Shown here: in pieces, positions 25,673 through 33,891 of the stretch
Layout of the letters: each line of letters opens with the position of its first letter
Position numbering within the stretch: position 1 is the first letter of the stretch
NCBI RefSeq assembly: GCF_000512205.2
Contig: NZ_CP006644.1
Span: 5,787,501-5,851,500 of the forward strand
Direction: 5' to 3'
Source of the DNA: Sphingomonas sanxanigenens DSM 19645 = NX02
GTDB taxonomy: Bacteria; Pseudomonadota; Alphaproteobacteria; Sphingomonadales; Sphingomonadaceae
Length of the DNA: 64,000 nucleotides
Notes under the pieces: model-generated
Databases searched by the model: none
What the model was told of the DNA's origin: nothing
The model's input: the letters and a program-made list of their open reading frames with translations, nothing else
Made by a program: the position numbers and the translations under genes

Positions 25673-26597
25673 GCACCGCATCCACCCGCTTCTCGGGCCG
25701 GATGTAGACCGAGGTGAGCTGCGGCACGGCGTGCTTCAGCTCGCTCTCGATCTCCTCGATCAGCGCTTCGCCGGCGCCCATCGGCAGCGCGGCGTCGAAT
25801 TCGGCGCTGATCGCGACGAAGATCGCGTCGGGTGCGGTGTGGATCGTGCGGACGTGATTGACGAAGCGGATCTCGCTGTGGCGATCCATGATCGCATGGA
25901 TGCGCGCGATCAGCGCGGGGTCCGCGCTCTCGCCGATCAGCAGCCCCTTGGATTCGCGCGCGAGCAGGGTGGCGACCGCCGCCAGGATCAGCCCGATCAG
26001 CACGGAGGCGACCCCGTCGATGCGCGGATCGTTGAAAAAATGGCTGGCCCACACGCCGGCCGCGGCGATGCCGAGCCCGGCCAGCGCCGCACTGTCCTCG
26101 AACAGGACGATGAACCCTGCCGGATCCTTCGATCCGCGGATCGCCCGCCACCAGCCGGTGTCGCCGCGCCCGGCGTTGAACTCGCGTACCGCGATCGCCC
26201 AGGACGTTCCTTCGAGCAGCACGGCGATGCCGAGGACGATATAGTTGACCAGCGGGTCGCCGAGCGGTTCGGGCGTGCGGATGTGCCGCCAGCCCTCATA
26301 GATCGACACGCCGGCGCCCACCGCGAAGATCAGGATGGCGACGACGAACGCCCAGAAATAGAGTTCGCGGCCATAGCCGAATGGGTGGGCCGCATCGGGG
26401 CTGCGCCGCGCCCGCCGCTGGCCGTGGAGCAGCAGCAACTGGTTGCCGCTGTCGACCAGCGAATGGACGCCCTCGGTCAGCATCGAGGAGGATCCGCTGA
26501 TCGCCGCCGCGGCGAACTTGGCGACCGCGATGCCGAGATTGGCCGCCAGCGCGCCATAGAGCACGATGTTGGATTTGAGGCCGCCATCCGCCTTCAT
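25665..26597 (-). CDS. Cation diffusion facilitator (ZnT9/SLC30A9-like)
   Basis: The protein has 310 residues and six membrane helices. Helix 2 has the metal site HSLVDSGNQLLLL (HxxxD). Helix 5 has FEDSAALAGLGIA, where the usual second HxxxD is replaced by an E-D-S motif seen in the SLC30A9 branch. The cytoplasmic C-terminal domain (SEIRFVNHVRTIHTAPDAIF) is complete. Members export or exchange Zn2+ and related ions for protons. The gene stands alone and overlaps the META gene tail-to-tail. Confidence 0.9.
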   Translation of the reverse strand: MKADGGLKSNIVLYGALAANLGIAVAKFAAAAISGSSSMLTEGVHSLVDSGNQLLLLHGQRRARRSPDAAHPFGYGRELYFWAFVVAILIFAVGAGVSIYEGWRHIRTPEPLGDPLVNYIVLGIAVLLEGTSWAIAVREFNAGRGDTGWWRAIRGSKDPAGFIVLFEDSAALAGLGIAAAGVWASHFFNDPRIDGVASVLIGLILAAVATLLARESKGLLIGESADPALIARIHAIMDRHSEIRFVNHVRTIHTAPDAIFVAISAEFDAALPMGAGEALIEEIESELKHAVPQLTSVYIRPEKRVDAVPI

Positions 26598-26700
26598 TCG
26601 CCGTCCCCTTTTGCCGTGCCCGTCTCAACCCTCGTGCAACGGCGTTGTTCACGCTATCGCGCGCCGCGACATTCCCGTCACCCAATGCCAAGGATCCGAC

Positions 26701-27048
26701 ATGACGATCGAACGCTTTCATTCCGGCCCCCGCATGAGCCAGGCGGTCACGCACGGCAACACCGTCTACCTCGCCGGTCAGGTCGGCGCGCCGGGTGAGA
26801 GCGTGACGGTGCAGACGGAGACGGTGCTGGCGCAGATCGACGCGCTGCTCGCCGAAACCGGCAGCGACAAGTCGAAGATCCTCTCCGCGACGATCTGGCT
26901 GGCCGACATGGCCGATTTCGCCGCGATGAACGCGGTGTGGGAACCGTGGATCGCCGGCGTCGGCGCCCCGGCGCGCGCGACCGGCGAGGTCAAGCTGGCG
27001 ACGCCCGACTATAAGGTCGAGATCATCGTCGTCGCCGCGCGCGACTGA
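26701..27048 (+). CDS. RidA family protein
   Basis: The protein has 115 residues and a complete single RidA/YjgF fold: SQAVTHGNTVYLAGQVG at the start, ILSATIWLADMADFAAMNAV in the middle and ARATGEVKLATPDYKVEIIV at the end. RidA proteins hydrolyse reactive enamine and imine intermediates of PLP enzymes. This is the small-molecule-handling branch in which the catalytic Arg region reads APARATGEV. The gene stands alone. Confidence 0.9.
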   Translation: MTIERFHSGPRMSQAVTHGNTVYLAGQVGAPGESVTVQTETVLAQIDALLAETGSDKSKILSATIWLADMADFAAMNAVWEPWIAGVGAPARATGEVKLATPDYKVEIIVVAARD

Positions 27049-27148
27049 TCCGCGCCAGCGCCGGGGCGTCGCAATTGCGGCGCTCCGGTGCGCGTGAACC
27101 TTTTCGCCGATCCACCGACTGAACGTGCGAGACTGGCACGGGGGGCGC

Positions 27149-27721
27149 ATGGTGGATCGGGCGGACGATATCGAGCGGGCAGCAGATGCGGACGAACTGC
27201 TCGTCATCCGCTGCCAGCTTGGCGAGCGCGCTGCCTTCGATGCGCTGACCGCGCGCTGGGGAGGGCCTGTCGCCCGCTATGCGCGCCGCGTCACCGGCGA
27301 TGCCGATCGCGGTGCCGAACTGGCGCAGGATATCTGGCTGCGTGCGATCCGCGGCATCGGCCGCCTGCGTGACGGGCGGCGCCTGCGCCCCTGGCTGTTC
27401 GGCATCGCCCACCGCGCCTTCATCGACATGCTGCGCCAGCGCTATGCCGCGCCGCCCTTCGTCGAACTGGCGGAGGAGGAGATCGCCGAAATCTCCGCCG
27501 AGGATGAGAGCGGACTGCGCGACGATCTCGACGCGCTCGACCACCATCTTGCCACGCTGCCGCCGATCGAGCGCGAGGCGCTGAGCCTGTTCTATCTCGA
27601 CGCATTGTCGATCGCCCAACTGGCGGAGGTGCTGGCGATCCCGCCGGGCACCGTGAAATCGCGCCTGTTCCGCGCCCGGCAGATGCTGCGCCATCAATTC
27701 GAGCAAGGAGACCCGCCATGA
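27149..27721 (+). CDS. ECF RNA polymerase sigma factor
   Basis: The protein has 190 residues. Region 2 includes AAFDALTARWGGPVARYARR and AELAQDIWLRAIRGIGRL. Region 4 includes LATLPPIEREALSLFYLDAL and IAQLAEVLAIPPGTVKSRLF, with the GTVKSRLFRAR recognition helix. ATG 27149 was preferred to the in-frame GTG at 27125 because of alignment with related proteins. The following membrane-protein gene overlaps it by ATGA, so that product is probably its regulator or anti-sigma factor. Confidence 0.9.
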   Translation: MVDRADDIERAADADELLVIRCQLGERAAFDALTARWGGPVARYARRVTGDADRGAELAQDIWLRAIRGIGRLRDGRRLRPWLFGIAHRAFIDMLRQRYAAPPFVELAEEEIAEISAEDESGLRDDLDALDHHLATLPPIEREALSLFYLDALSIAQLAEVLAIPPGTVKSRLFRARQMLRHQFEQGDPP

Positions 27722-28212
27722 CCACCGACCATGACATTGCCGCAGCCGAGGCGCTGTGCGGCCTGACCGATGCGCAATTGTCGCTGCCCGCGCGGATCGG
27801 CCATGGCCTGCTGCTGCTCGCGGCGCTGGGCATGACCAGCGCGATCGCCTCGCTCTGGCTCACCGAACCGGCGCTGCCCGCGCACACGCGCCTCGCCTTC
27901 GGTGCGATGGTGCCGATCGGCGCGGCCTGGGTGGTCTATGCCGGCTGGGTGCTGGCGCGCCGCCATGTCCTGTTCGCGCGGCACCGTATCGTCGCGGGCC
28001 GGATGGCGTTGCTGTTCGCGCTGATCTTCACCGGCGGCGCACTGGCGATCGGCCTTGTCGCGGGCAGACCCGCCGGATTGGTGGCAGCGGTGCCGGGTGT
28101 CGGCATGATTGCCGCGGCGATCCTGCTGCTGGTATCGGCGCATCGCCGTGTCGCCGCGCTGACCCACCGCCTGGCGATGCTCGAGGCGCGTGATCCGTCC
28201 GTCCGGCGCTGA
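27718..28212 (+). CDS. Four-helix membrane protein paired with the ECF sigma factor
   Basis: The protein has 164 residues with four hydrophobic segments (LPARIGHGLLLLAALGM, MVPIGAAWVVYAGWVL, MALLFALIFTGGALAIGLV, VPGVGMIAAAILLLV) and a short cytoplasmic N-terminus of about 25 residues. There is no zinc-binding HxxxCxxC motif of ZAS anti-sigma factors and no known domain. The ATG lies within the sigma factor stop (ATGA). It resembles membrane partners that accompany sigma factors of the ECF41/ECF-S-like sort, but the role is inferred from coupling alone. Confidence 0.75.
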   Translation: MTTDHDIAAAEALCGLTDAQLSLPARIGHGLLLLAALGMTSAIASLWLTEPALPAHTRLAFGAMVPIGAAWVVYAGWVLARRHVLFARHRIVAGRMALLFALIFTGGALAIGLVAGRPAGLVAAVPGVGMIAAAILLLVSAHRRVAALTHRLAMLEARDPSVRR

Positions 28213-28219
28213 AAAAATT

Positions 28220-28254
28220 GGACCGGCGATCTCGCCTCGCGGGATCGCCGGTCC
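28220..28254 (-). terminator. Rho-independent-type hairpin with its T run on the minus strand
   Basis: GGACCGGCGATC (28220-28231) pairs perfectly with GATCGCCGGTCC (28243-28254). Reading leftward, the stem is followed by AATTTTTTC, a proper U tract. Reading rightward there is none. It would stop transcripts coming from the right, yet all neighbouring genes on that side read rightward. Confidence 0.7.
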
Positions 28255-28505
28255 AGTGGGGAGAGAGGCGTTACCGCGGCGTGGCCAGCGGAAATCTCGA
28301 AAGGGGACGCGCTTGCGCGGCGCCGGCATGATGACGGATGATCGCGATCGTCAGGCGCGCGACGATGCCGCGGCAGTCCATCGACCAGTCGTTCGCGGGC
28401 CGCTGCCCGCGGCTGCCATCCGGATCTTCTCCTCATCCTTGCCGGCTGTCCTCGTGGTGCAGCCTGAAGTCTTATAAATCCTACTTGCGTGTTTGGAGCG
28501 GCGCA

Positions 28506-28538
28506 ATATGGATTATGTAACCATATGATGAAATATGG
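28506..28538. promoter_or_regulatory. Triple half-site ATATGG...CCATAT...ATATGG
   Basis: ATATGG (28506-28511), CCATAT (28521-28526) and ATATGG (28533-28538) form two overlapping inverted pairs with 9- and 6-nt spacers, just before the rhamnogalacturonan lyase start. AT-rich symmetric sites like this often bind regulators of the LacI, GntR or AraC type. No such regulator is encoded nearby. Confidence 0.45.
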
Positions 28539-28562
28539 CGGTTCAAAATGAGAGGATCGGGG

Positions 28563-30503
28563 ATGCACGCTCAACGCCTTATCGGTCATCTGCTCGCTGG
28601 CGCCGGCATGGCTGCGACCGCGCTTGCCGGCGCCTCGGCAGCACCGGCCGATGCGCCGCTGCGACAGATCGAAAAACTCGATCGCGCGCTGGTCGTGGTG
28701 CCCGCCCCGGGCGGCGCCGGCATGCATGTGTCGTGGAGATTGCTCTCCACCGATCCGGCGGCGACCCGCTTCGCGCTGAGCCGCGACGGCACGGTGATCG
28801 CGACGGTACGCGGCAAGGCGGCGACCAGCTTTATCGATGCCACGGGCACACCGACCGCGCGCTACAGCCTGTCCGTCGACGGCAAGCCGGTCGCGACCGC
28901 GATCCCCTGGGGCAAGTCCTATCTCGCGATCCCGCTCGACCGCCCCGCCGCGCGCACGACGCCGACCGGCGAACGCTATGACTATACCGCCAATGATGCG
29001 AGCGTCGGCGATCTCGACGGCGACGGCCGCTACGAGATCGTGCTGAAATGGACGCCGACCATCGCCAAGGACAATGCCTTCGGCGGCTATACCGGCGAGA
29101 CATTGCTCGACGCCTATACGCTGGAGGGCAAGCGGCTGTGGCGGATCGACCTCGGCCGCAACATCCGCTCGGGCGCGCACTACACCCAGTTCATGGTGTT
29201 CGACCTCGATGGCGACGGCCGCGCCGAAATCGCGATGAAGACGGCGGACGGCACCGTCGACGGCCAGGGCAAGGTGGTCGGCGACGCCAAGGCGGACTGG
29301 CGCAGCCGCGCCGCCGAACTCGAGGCGCAGGACCGCACCGGATCGCGCGAAACCGCCGACGGCAAGCGCATGGCGCAGATCGAGGGCCGTATCCTCGACG
29401 GCCCCGAATATCTGACGATCTTCGACGGGCGCACCGGTGCCGCGCTCGCCACCGCCCCCTATGCGCCGCCGCTGGGCGCCGGCGGCGATGACGAGGCCGC
29501 GGTCGCGAAGCGCAAGGCGATCTGGGGCGACGGCTATGGCAATCGTTCCGAACGCTATCTCGCCGGTGTCGCCTATCTCGATGGCCGGCGCCCGAGCCTC
29601 GTGTTCGGTCGCGGCTATTATGCGCGCTCGACCGTCGCCGCGTGGGACTGGCGCGACGGCAAGCTTCGCATGCGCTGGCTGTTCGACAGCGCGGCACCGG
29701 GCAACGAACGCTTCGGCGGGCAGGGCAACCACCAGCTTTCGGTCGCCGACGTCGACGGCGATGGCCGCGACGAGATACTCTACGGATCGATGACGGTCGA
29801 CGACGATGGCAAGGGGCTCTGGTCGGCGGGGCTGGGCCATGGCGATGCGATGCACGTGTCGGACCTGGATCCCGCCAACCCCGGCCTCGAAAAGTTCGGC
29901 GTGCATGAGGACATCCGCGGCAATGGCGGGATCGGCGCGGCGATGCTGGACGCACGCACCGGCCGCATCCTGTGGACCAAGCCGGCGGAGAAGGATACCG
30001 GCCGCGGCATCGCGATCGACATCGACCCGCGCCATCCGGGCGCCGAGGCCTGGGCCTCCAACGCGGCGGACCTGTGGGATGCGAAGGGCAATGTCATCCC
30101 CGGCGGCCACCCGCGCACCGCCAATTTCGGCATCTGGTGGGATGGCGACGGCTTGCGCGAACTGCTCGACCGCAACCGCATCGGCAAGTGGGACTGGGCG
30201 AACGGCACCGAAGTGCCGCTGCTCGTCGCCGAGGGTGCCGAATCCAGCAACGGCACCAAGGCGAACCCGGCGCTCTCCGCCGACATCCTCGGCGATTGGC
30301 GCGAGGAACTGGTGCTGCGCAGCGCCGACAGCAGCGAGCTTCGCATCTATGCGACGCCCTATGCCACCGACATCCGCCTGCCGACGCTGATGCACGATCC
30401 GATCTACCGGCTGGGCATCGCCTGGCAGAACACGGCGTACAACCAGCCGCCGCACCTGTCCTTCGCGATCCCGGCCGCCGGGCCGAAGGGGGCCGCGAAA
30501 TGA
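28563..30503 (+). CDS. Rhamnogalacturonan lyase (polysaccharide lyase family 11)
   Basis: This is a secreted enzyme of about 646 residues that splits the rhamnose-galacturonate backbone of pectin RG-I by beta-elimination. The signal peptide ends near GASAAP. An N-terminal fibronectin-like region (HVSWRLLSTDPAATRFALSR) leads to the eight-bladed propeller of PL11, with metal sites such as SVGDLDGDGRYEIVLKW, MVFDLDGDGRAEIAMKTAD and SVADVDGDGRDEILYGS. The end NTAYNQPPHLSF is typical. AGAGG lies 7 nt before the ATG at 28563; an ATG 15 bases earlier is less likely. It overlaps the next gene by ATGA. Confidence 0.95.
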   Translation: MHAQRLIGHLLAGAGMAATALAGASAAPADAPLRQIEKLDRALVVVPAPGGAGMHVSWRLLSTDPAATRFALSRDGTVIATVRGKAATSFIDATGTPTARYSLSVDGKPVATAIPWGKSYLAIPLDRPAARTTPTGERYDYTANDASVGDLDGDGRYEIVLKWTPTIAKDNAFGGYTGETLLDAYTLEGKRLWRIDLGRNIRSGAHYTQFMVFDLDGDGRAEIAMKTADGTVDGQGKVVGDAKADWRSRAAELEAQDRTGSRETADGKRMAQIEGRILDGPEYLTIFDGRTGAALATAPYAPPLGAGGDDEAAVAKRKAIWGDGYGNRSERYLAGVAYLDGRRPSLVFGRGYYARSTVAAWDWRDGKLRMRWLFDSAAPGNERFGGQGNHQLSVADVDGDGRDEILYGSMTVDDDGKGLWSAGLGHGDAMHVSDLDPANPGLEKFGVHEDIRGNGGIGAAMLDARTGRILWTKPAEKDTGRGIAIDIDPRHPGAEAWASNAADLWDAKGNVIPGGHPRTANFGIWWDGDGLRELLDRNRIGKWDWANGTEVPLLVAEGAESSNGTKANPALSADILGDWREELVLRSADSSELRIYATPYATDIRLPTLMHDPIYRLGIAWQNTAYNQPPHLSFAIPAAGPKGAAK

Positions 30504-31291
30504 TCCGTGCCGCCGCCGCACTGGCGTTCGCCGGCCTGTCCGGCGCGGCGCTCGCCGCGCCGGGCGCGCAGATATTGATCGCGGGCGATTCCACCGCGTC
30601 CGACTATCAGGCGGACAAATTCCCGCAGACCGGCTGGGGGACGATGCTGCGCTGCGCGCTGCCCCCGGGCATGGCGGTGAGGAGTTTCGCGATGGGCGGG
30701 CGCTCGACGCGGACCTTCATCGGCGAGGGGCGGTGGGACCGGCTGATGGCCGCGCTCCAGCCCGGCGATACGGTGCTGATCCAGTTCGGGCATAACGACG
30801 CCAACAGGGCCAAGCCCGAACGCTATGCCGCCGCCTACACCAGCTACCGCAACAATCTGCTTCGCTTCATCGCCGACGTGCGCCGGGCGAAGGGCGTGCC
30901 GGTGCTGATTACACCGGTCGCGCGCCGTTCGTTCGACGCGGCGGGCAAGGCCAAGGCGGATTTTCCGGACTATTCGGCAGTGGTCCGTCTCGTCGCGAAG
31001 GAAACGGGGGCGGCGATGATCGACCTCGAAGCCCGCTCCCGCGCCTGGATAGACGGCAAGGGCGGCGAGGCGGCGCGCGCCTTCTATCTGCACTATCCCG
31101 AGGGCGCGCAGGCGGCCTTCCCCAAGGGCATCGCCGACGACACCCATTTCAGCGAACTGGGCGCGCGCGGCGTGGCGCATCTGGTTGCGGGCGGGCTGGC
31201 CGGGCTCGACTTGCCGGTGTCGAAGCGGATCGATGCGGATGCGCCGGCGCTGCTGCGCACCGAGGCGTTGGGTTCGACCGCGTGTCGATGA
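30500..31291 (+). CDS. Rhamnogalacturonan acetylesterase (CE12-type SGNH hydrolase)
   Basis: The protein has 263 residues with a signal peptide of about 20. The SGNH blocks are ILIAGDSTASDYQ with Ser31, MGGRSTRTFIGEGRWD (block II), IQFGHNDANRAKPERY (block III Asn) and DDTHFSELGARGVAHLV (block V Asp and His). This is the YesT/RhgT pattern of enzymes that remove acetyl groups from rhamnogalacturonan. The ATG overlaps the lyase stop, so esterase and lyase are made together for pectin breakdown. Confidence 0.93.
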   Translation: MIRAAAALAFAGLSGAALAAPGAQILIAGDSTASDYQADKFPQTGWGTMLRCALPPGMAVRSFAMGGRSTRTFIGEGRWDRLMAALQPGDTVLIQFGHNDANRAKPERYAAAYTSYRNNLLRFIADVRRAKGVPVLITPVARRSFDAAGKAKADFPDYSAVVRLVAKETGAAMIDLEARSRAWIDGKGGEAARAFYLHYPEGAQAAFPKGIADDTHFSELGARGVAHLVAGGLAGLDLPVSKRIDADAPALLRTEALGSTACR

Positions 31292-31295
31292 AGCG

Positions 31296-31325
31296 TTCGG
31301 GCCGGGGCCGGAGCCCCGGCCCGAA
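31296..31325. terminator. 13-bp perfect hairpin after the acetylesterase gene
   Basis: TTCGGGCCGGGGC (31296-31308) pairs with GCCCCGGCCCGAA (31313-31325) around a CGGA tetraloop. It begins 4 nt after the acetylesterase stop and should end that transcript. It lies between that gene and a minus-strand frame ending at 31332, so it may work in both directions. Confidence 0.7.
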
Positions 31326-31331
31326 ACGGGC

Positions 31332-31542
31332 TTACTTCGCGACAGCAACCGCGGTCGGCGTAAGCTCCGCAGCCGGAGCAGCGGCGGGCGCGGCCGGCAC
31401 CGCAGCGGGCACCACCACCGGCGAGGCGGTGGCGGGCGCGAACTCGACGGTCACGTCCTCGTCGATGAAGGCGCTGATCGGGGGTGCGGACGGCTCTGTC
31501 CGAGCGGATGAGCCGCGTGGTAGTAGCCGCCGCGAGCGACAT
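31332..31542 (-). pseudogene. Possible broken minus-strand gene with a frameshift
   Basis: The last 50 codons read as good coding sequence: APPISAFIDEDVTVEFAPAT, then an Ala/Pro/Val-rich tail ending TPTAVAVAK and TAA at 31332, with high G/C third positions. The frame has no usable start. Shifting one base near the run of five C (about 31476-31482) would join it to a frame opening with ATG at 31542. It could be a decayed gene, a sequencing slip or an artefact. Most of the region 31292-31626 is otherwise without a gene. Confidence 0.3.
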
Positions 31543-31626
31543 GGCGTTCGCAGCGACAGGGGATGACGGAATGCGTGCCGACGGATCGGCGGACCAGAAA
31601 TATCCGCGGAACTGCGACCCGTCGTG

Positions 31627-31776
31627 ATGGACCTCGACCAGAAGATCAGGGAACGCGGCTGGCGCTCCGAGCAGCTGGTACTCAAGCAGCACCGCCTGTT
31701 TCGCGCGGGCGAGAAGGCGATCATGGCGGGCGACGGCCATGCCTATGTAACGGTCCAGGATCGGAGACAGCGGTGA
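31627..31776 (+). CDS. Small hypothetical protein (49 aa) coupled to the serine hydrolase
   Basis: The frame reads MDLDQKIRERGWRSEQLVLK, then QHRLFRAGEKAIM, and ends AYVTVQDRRQR. Its TGA (31774-31776) overlaps the GTG start of the serine hydrolase as GTGA. Third positions are strongly G/C. It has no signal or membrane segment and no recognised family. The exact coupling is the best argument that it is real. An opposing minus-strand frame covers the same bases, so confidence is limited. Confidence 0.4.
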   Translation: MDLDQKIRERGWRSEQLVLKQHRLFRAGEKAIMAGDGHAYVTVQDRRQR

Positions 31777-32801
31777 TCGGACGGTTGGTTGCGGCGGCAT
31801 TGCTGGCCGCCTGCTGGTGCGCGGCGCCTGCCGCGGCGCGCAGCGAAGCGCCGCTGGGGGCGGTCCTCGCCGAATGGGATGCCGATCCCCACCCCGACCT
31901 GCGCGGCGTGGTGGTGATGCGCGACGGCAGGATCGTCGCGGAGCGCTATTACAATGGCGCCGGTGCCGACGCGCTTCACGACATCCGCTCTGCGGGCAAG
32001 AGCGTCACCGCGCTGCTCGTCGGCATCGCCGTCGATCGCGGCGCGATCCGCAGCATCGACGATCCTGTCGACGCCTATTGGTCCGAGGCGCGGGGCAGCG
32101 CGATCGGCGATGTCGCGCTGCGGGACGTGCTGACGATGCGCTCCGGCCTGGCCGCGTTCGACGAGGATCCGGCCTCTCCCGGCAATGAGGACAGGATGGA
32201 CGAGGCGGCGGATCCGCTGGCGTTCGTCCGTAGTATCCCGCGCGCGGATCCGCCGGGCAGCCGCTATCGCTACAATTCGCTGACCAGCTATGTCGCCGGC
32301 ATCGTGACCGCGAACGCGACCGGCGGCAGCCTCGCGGATTTCGCCGGCGCGCATCTGTTCTCCCCGCTCGGCATCCGGCGCTGGCAATGGGCGTCGGACG
32401 CGGCGGGCTATACCAAGGCGCAGGGCAATCTGATGCTCACCACCCGCAACCTCGCGACGATCGGGGAGATGGTGCGTGGGCGGGGCATCTATCGCGGCCG
32501 CCGCATCGTCAGCGCGGCGTGGATCGACGCGGCACTGGCGCCGAAGGTCGCGATCGGGGCGGACGATCCCTATGCCGACGGCTATGGCTATTACTGGTAT
32601 TCGAAGGTCCACGACGTGGATGGCGTGGCGGTGCCGGTGTCCTTCGCGTCGGGCAATGGCGGCAACAAGATCTATGTCGTGCCCGGCCGGCGGCTGGTGG
32701 TGGCGATCACGTCCGCTGCCTATGGCCGCGGCTATGGGCAGCGCCGGTCGCAGGATATCCTGAAGGCGGTGCTGGCGGCAGATCTCGGTGCCCCGCGCTG
32801 A
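31773..32801 (+). CDS. Secreted serine hydrolase of the beta-lactamase/DD-peptidase (class C-like) family
   Basis: The protein has 342 residues. The signal peptide is GRLVAAALLAACWCAAPAAA. The catalytic SxxK is in HDIRSAGKSVTALLVG with Ser73 and the following Lys. YRYNSLTSYVAGI supplies the tyrosine motif. The third motif reads SFASGNGGNKIYVVP, where the usual H/K-T-G is replaced by G-N-G-G, as in EstB-like esterases and 6-aminohexanoate hydrolase relatives. It is therefore more likely an esterase or amidase than a beta-lactamase. The start is GTG within the stop of the preceding small gene. Confidence 0.9.
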   Translation: MIGRLVAAALLAACWCAAPAAARSEAPLGAVLAEWDADPHPDLRGVVVMRDGRIVAERYYNGAGADALHDIRSAGKSVTALLVGIAVDRGAIRSIDDPVDAYWSEARGSAIGDVALRDVLTMRSGLAAFDEDPASPGNEDRMDEAADPLAFVRSIPRADPPGSRYRYNSLTSYVAGIVTANATGGSLADFAGAHLFSPLGIRRWQWASDAAGYTKAQGNLMLTTRNLATIGEMVRGRGIYRGRRIVSAAWIDAALAPKVAIGADDPYADGYGYYWYSKVHDVDGVAVPVSFASGNGGNKIYVVPGRRLVVAITSAAYGRGYGQRRSQDILKAVLAADLGAPR

Positions 32802-32810
32802 CCCGCGCGC

Positions 32811-33728
32811 TCAGGCGGACTCCTCGACCACCAGCCCCTTCCTGGCCGATCGCAAGGTGATGATGGTGACGCCGGCCAAGGTCACGATGCCGCCGAACAC
32901 GGCGAGCGCGGTGACGGGCGCGCCGAAGGCCATCGCGGAAAAGATCACCGCGAGGATCGGCGAGACCAGGGTATAGGGGATGACCACGTTGATCGGGTGG
33001 CGCTGCACCAGCCAGCTGAAGCCGCCATGGCCGATCAAGGTGGAGCCGATTGCCGAAAAGGCGATGGCACCGAACGTTGCCGGTGCGAGGTCGGGCACGC
33101 CGGCCATCGCGCCGGGTTCGAAGATCAGGCTCAGCGCCGCCATGTTGATGCTGCCGACCAGCCCGATCCAGGCGAACAGGGTGCGCACCGGCACGTCGCT
33201 CACCCGGCGCGTCAGGATCGATCCGATCGCCCAGACGAACGCGGCGGCGGCGTTGAGCAGCAGGGCGAGGCCCTCATGGACGATCCTCGGATCGAACCCC
33301 ACCAGCAGTACGCCGATGAAGGCCATGGCGATGCCGGCGATGCGCGGCAACCGGATGCGCTCACCGAGGAAGATCACCGACAGGATCACCGAGAAGGGCG
33401 CGCTGAGCTGCCCGACGATGGCGACCGCGGCGACATTCTCGGCATTGGCGAGCGCGAAGTTGGTCAGCACGTAGAACATCCCGCCGGAGATCACCGCGAT
33501 CGACAGGATGATCCGCATCTTGCCGGGCACGATGCGGATGAAGGGCAGGCACACCAGCCCGAAGATGAGCTGGCGAAGGAAGGCCGCGGTCAGCGGTGCG
33601 ACCGCATCCACCGACAGCTTCACGAAGACGATGTTGAGGCTCCACACGAGGTTGACCGCGACCAGCAGTGCCCAGTCCGTCCACACAAGTCCCCGGTAGG
33701 GCTGGGACGAGGGGCTGGGTGCGGTCAC
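32811..33728 (-). CDS. EamA/DMT family transporter
   Basis: The protein has 305 residues in ten hydrophobic segments arranged as two EamA repeats. Repeat one begins WALLVAVNLVWSLNIVFVK and repeat two FVWAIGSILTRRVS. Positive residues mark the cytoplasmic loops. The start is GTG at 33728 with AGGAGGA five bases upstream. DMT carriers export amino acids or other small metabolites from the cytoplasm. No neighbour indicates the substrate. Confidence 0.92.
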   Translation of the reverse strand: MTAPSPSSQPYRGLVWTDWALLVAVNLVWSLNIVFVKLSVDAVAPLTAAFLRQLIFGLVCLPFIRIVPGKMRIILSIAVISGGMFYVLTNFALANAENVAAVAIVGQLSAPFSVILSVIFLGERIRLPRIAGIAMAFIGVLLVGFDPRIVHEGLALLLNAAAAFVWAIGSILTRRVSDVPVRTLFAWIGLVGSINMAALSLIFEPGAMAGVPDLAPATFGAIAFSAIGSTLIGHGGFSWLVQRHPINVVIPYTLVSPILAVIFSAMAFGAPVTALAVFGGIVTLAGVTIITLRSARKGLVVEESA

Positions 33729-33891
33729 AAATCCTCCTGGGGCTAGGCGGTCGTGCGCGCGAACGCCCCCGCCGTCGAGGCGCGACGGGAAGGCCGGTAA
33801 AGCGTTGACGCTGCACGCGATGTCCAGCGACCTAAAGAAAATGGGGGAAGAGAACCAGTGTGCCGGCGCCGCAATTCTTGCCGGGTCGCGC

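Larger units (their letters stand above)
28213..28562. other. 350-bp gene-free stretch with a terminator hairpin and a possible operator
   Basis: No convincing protein-coding frame is seen. The left end holds a 12-bp hairpin oriented as a terminator for the minus strand (28220-28254). The right end holds three ATATGG-type half sites (28506-28538) before the rhamnogalacturonan lyase gene. Between them an unannotated minus-strand RNA could be made; its putative promoter is TTGCGC and TAGGAT with 17-bp spacing near 28470-28500. Confidence 0.5.

Noticed and set aside
31773-32801. The serine hydrolase as an antibiotic-resistance beta-lactamase.
   Set aside because: It has SxxK but lacks the K-T-G/H-T-G motif. 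The replacement G-N-G-G points to esterase-like relatives.
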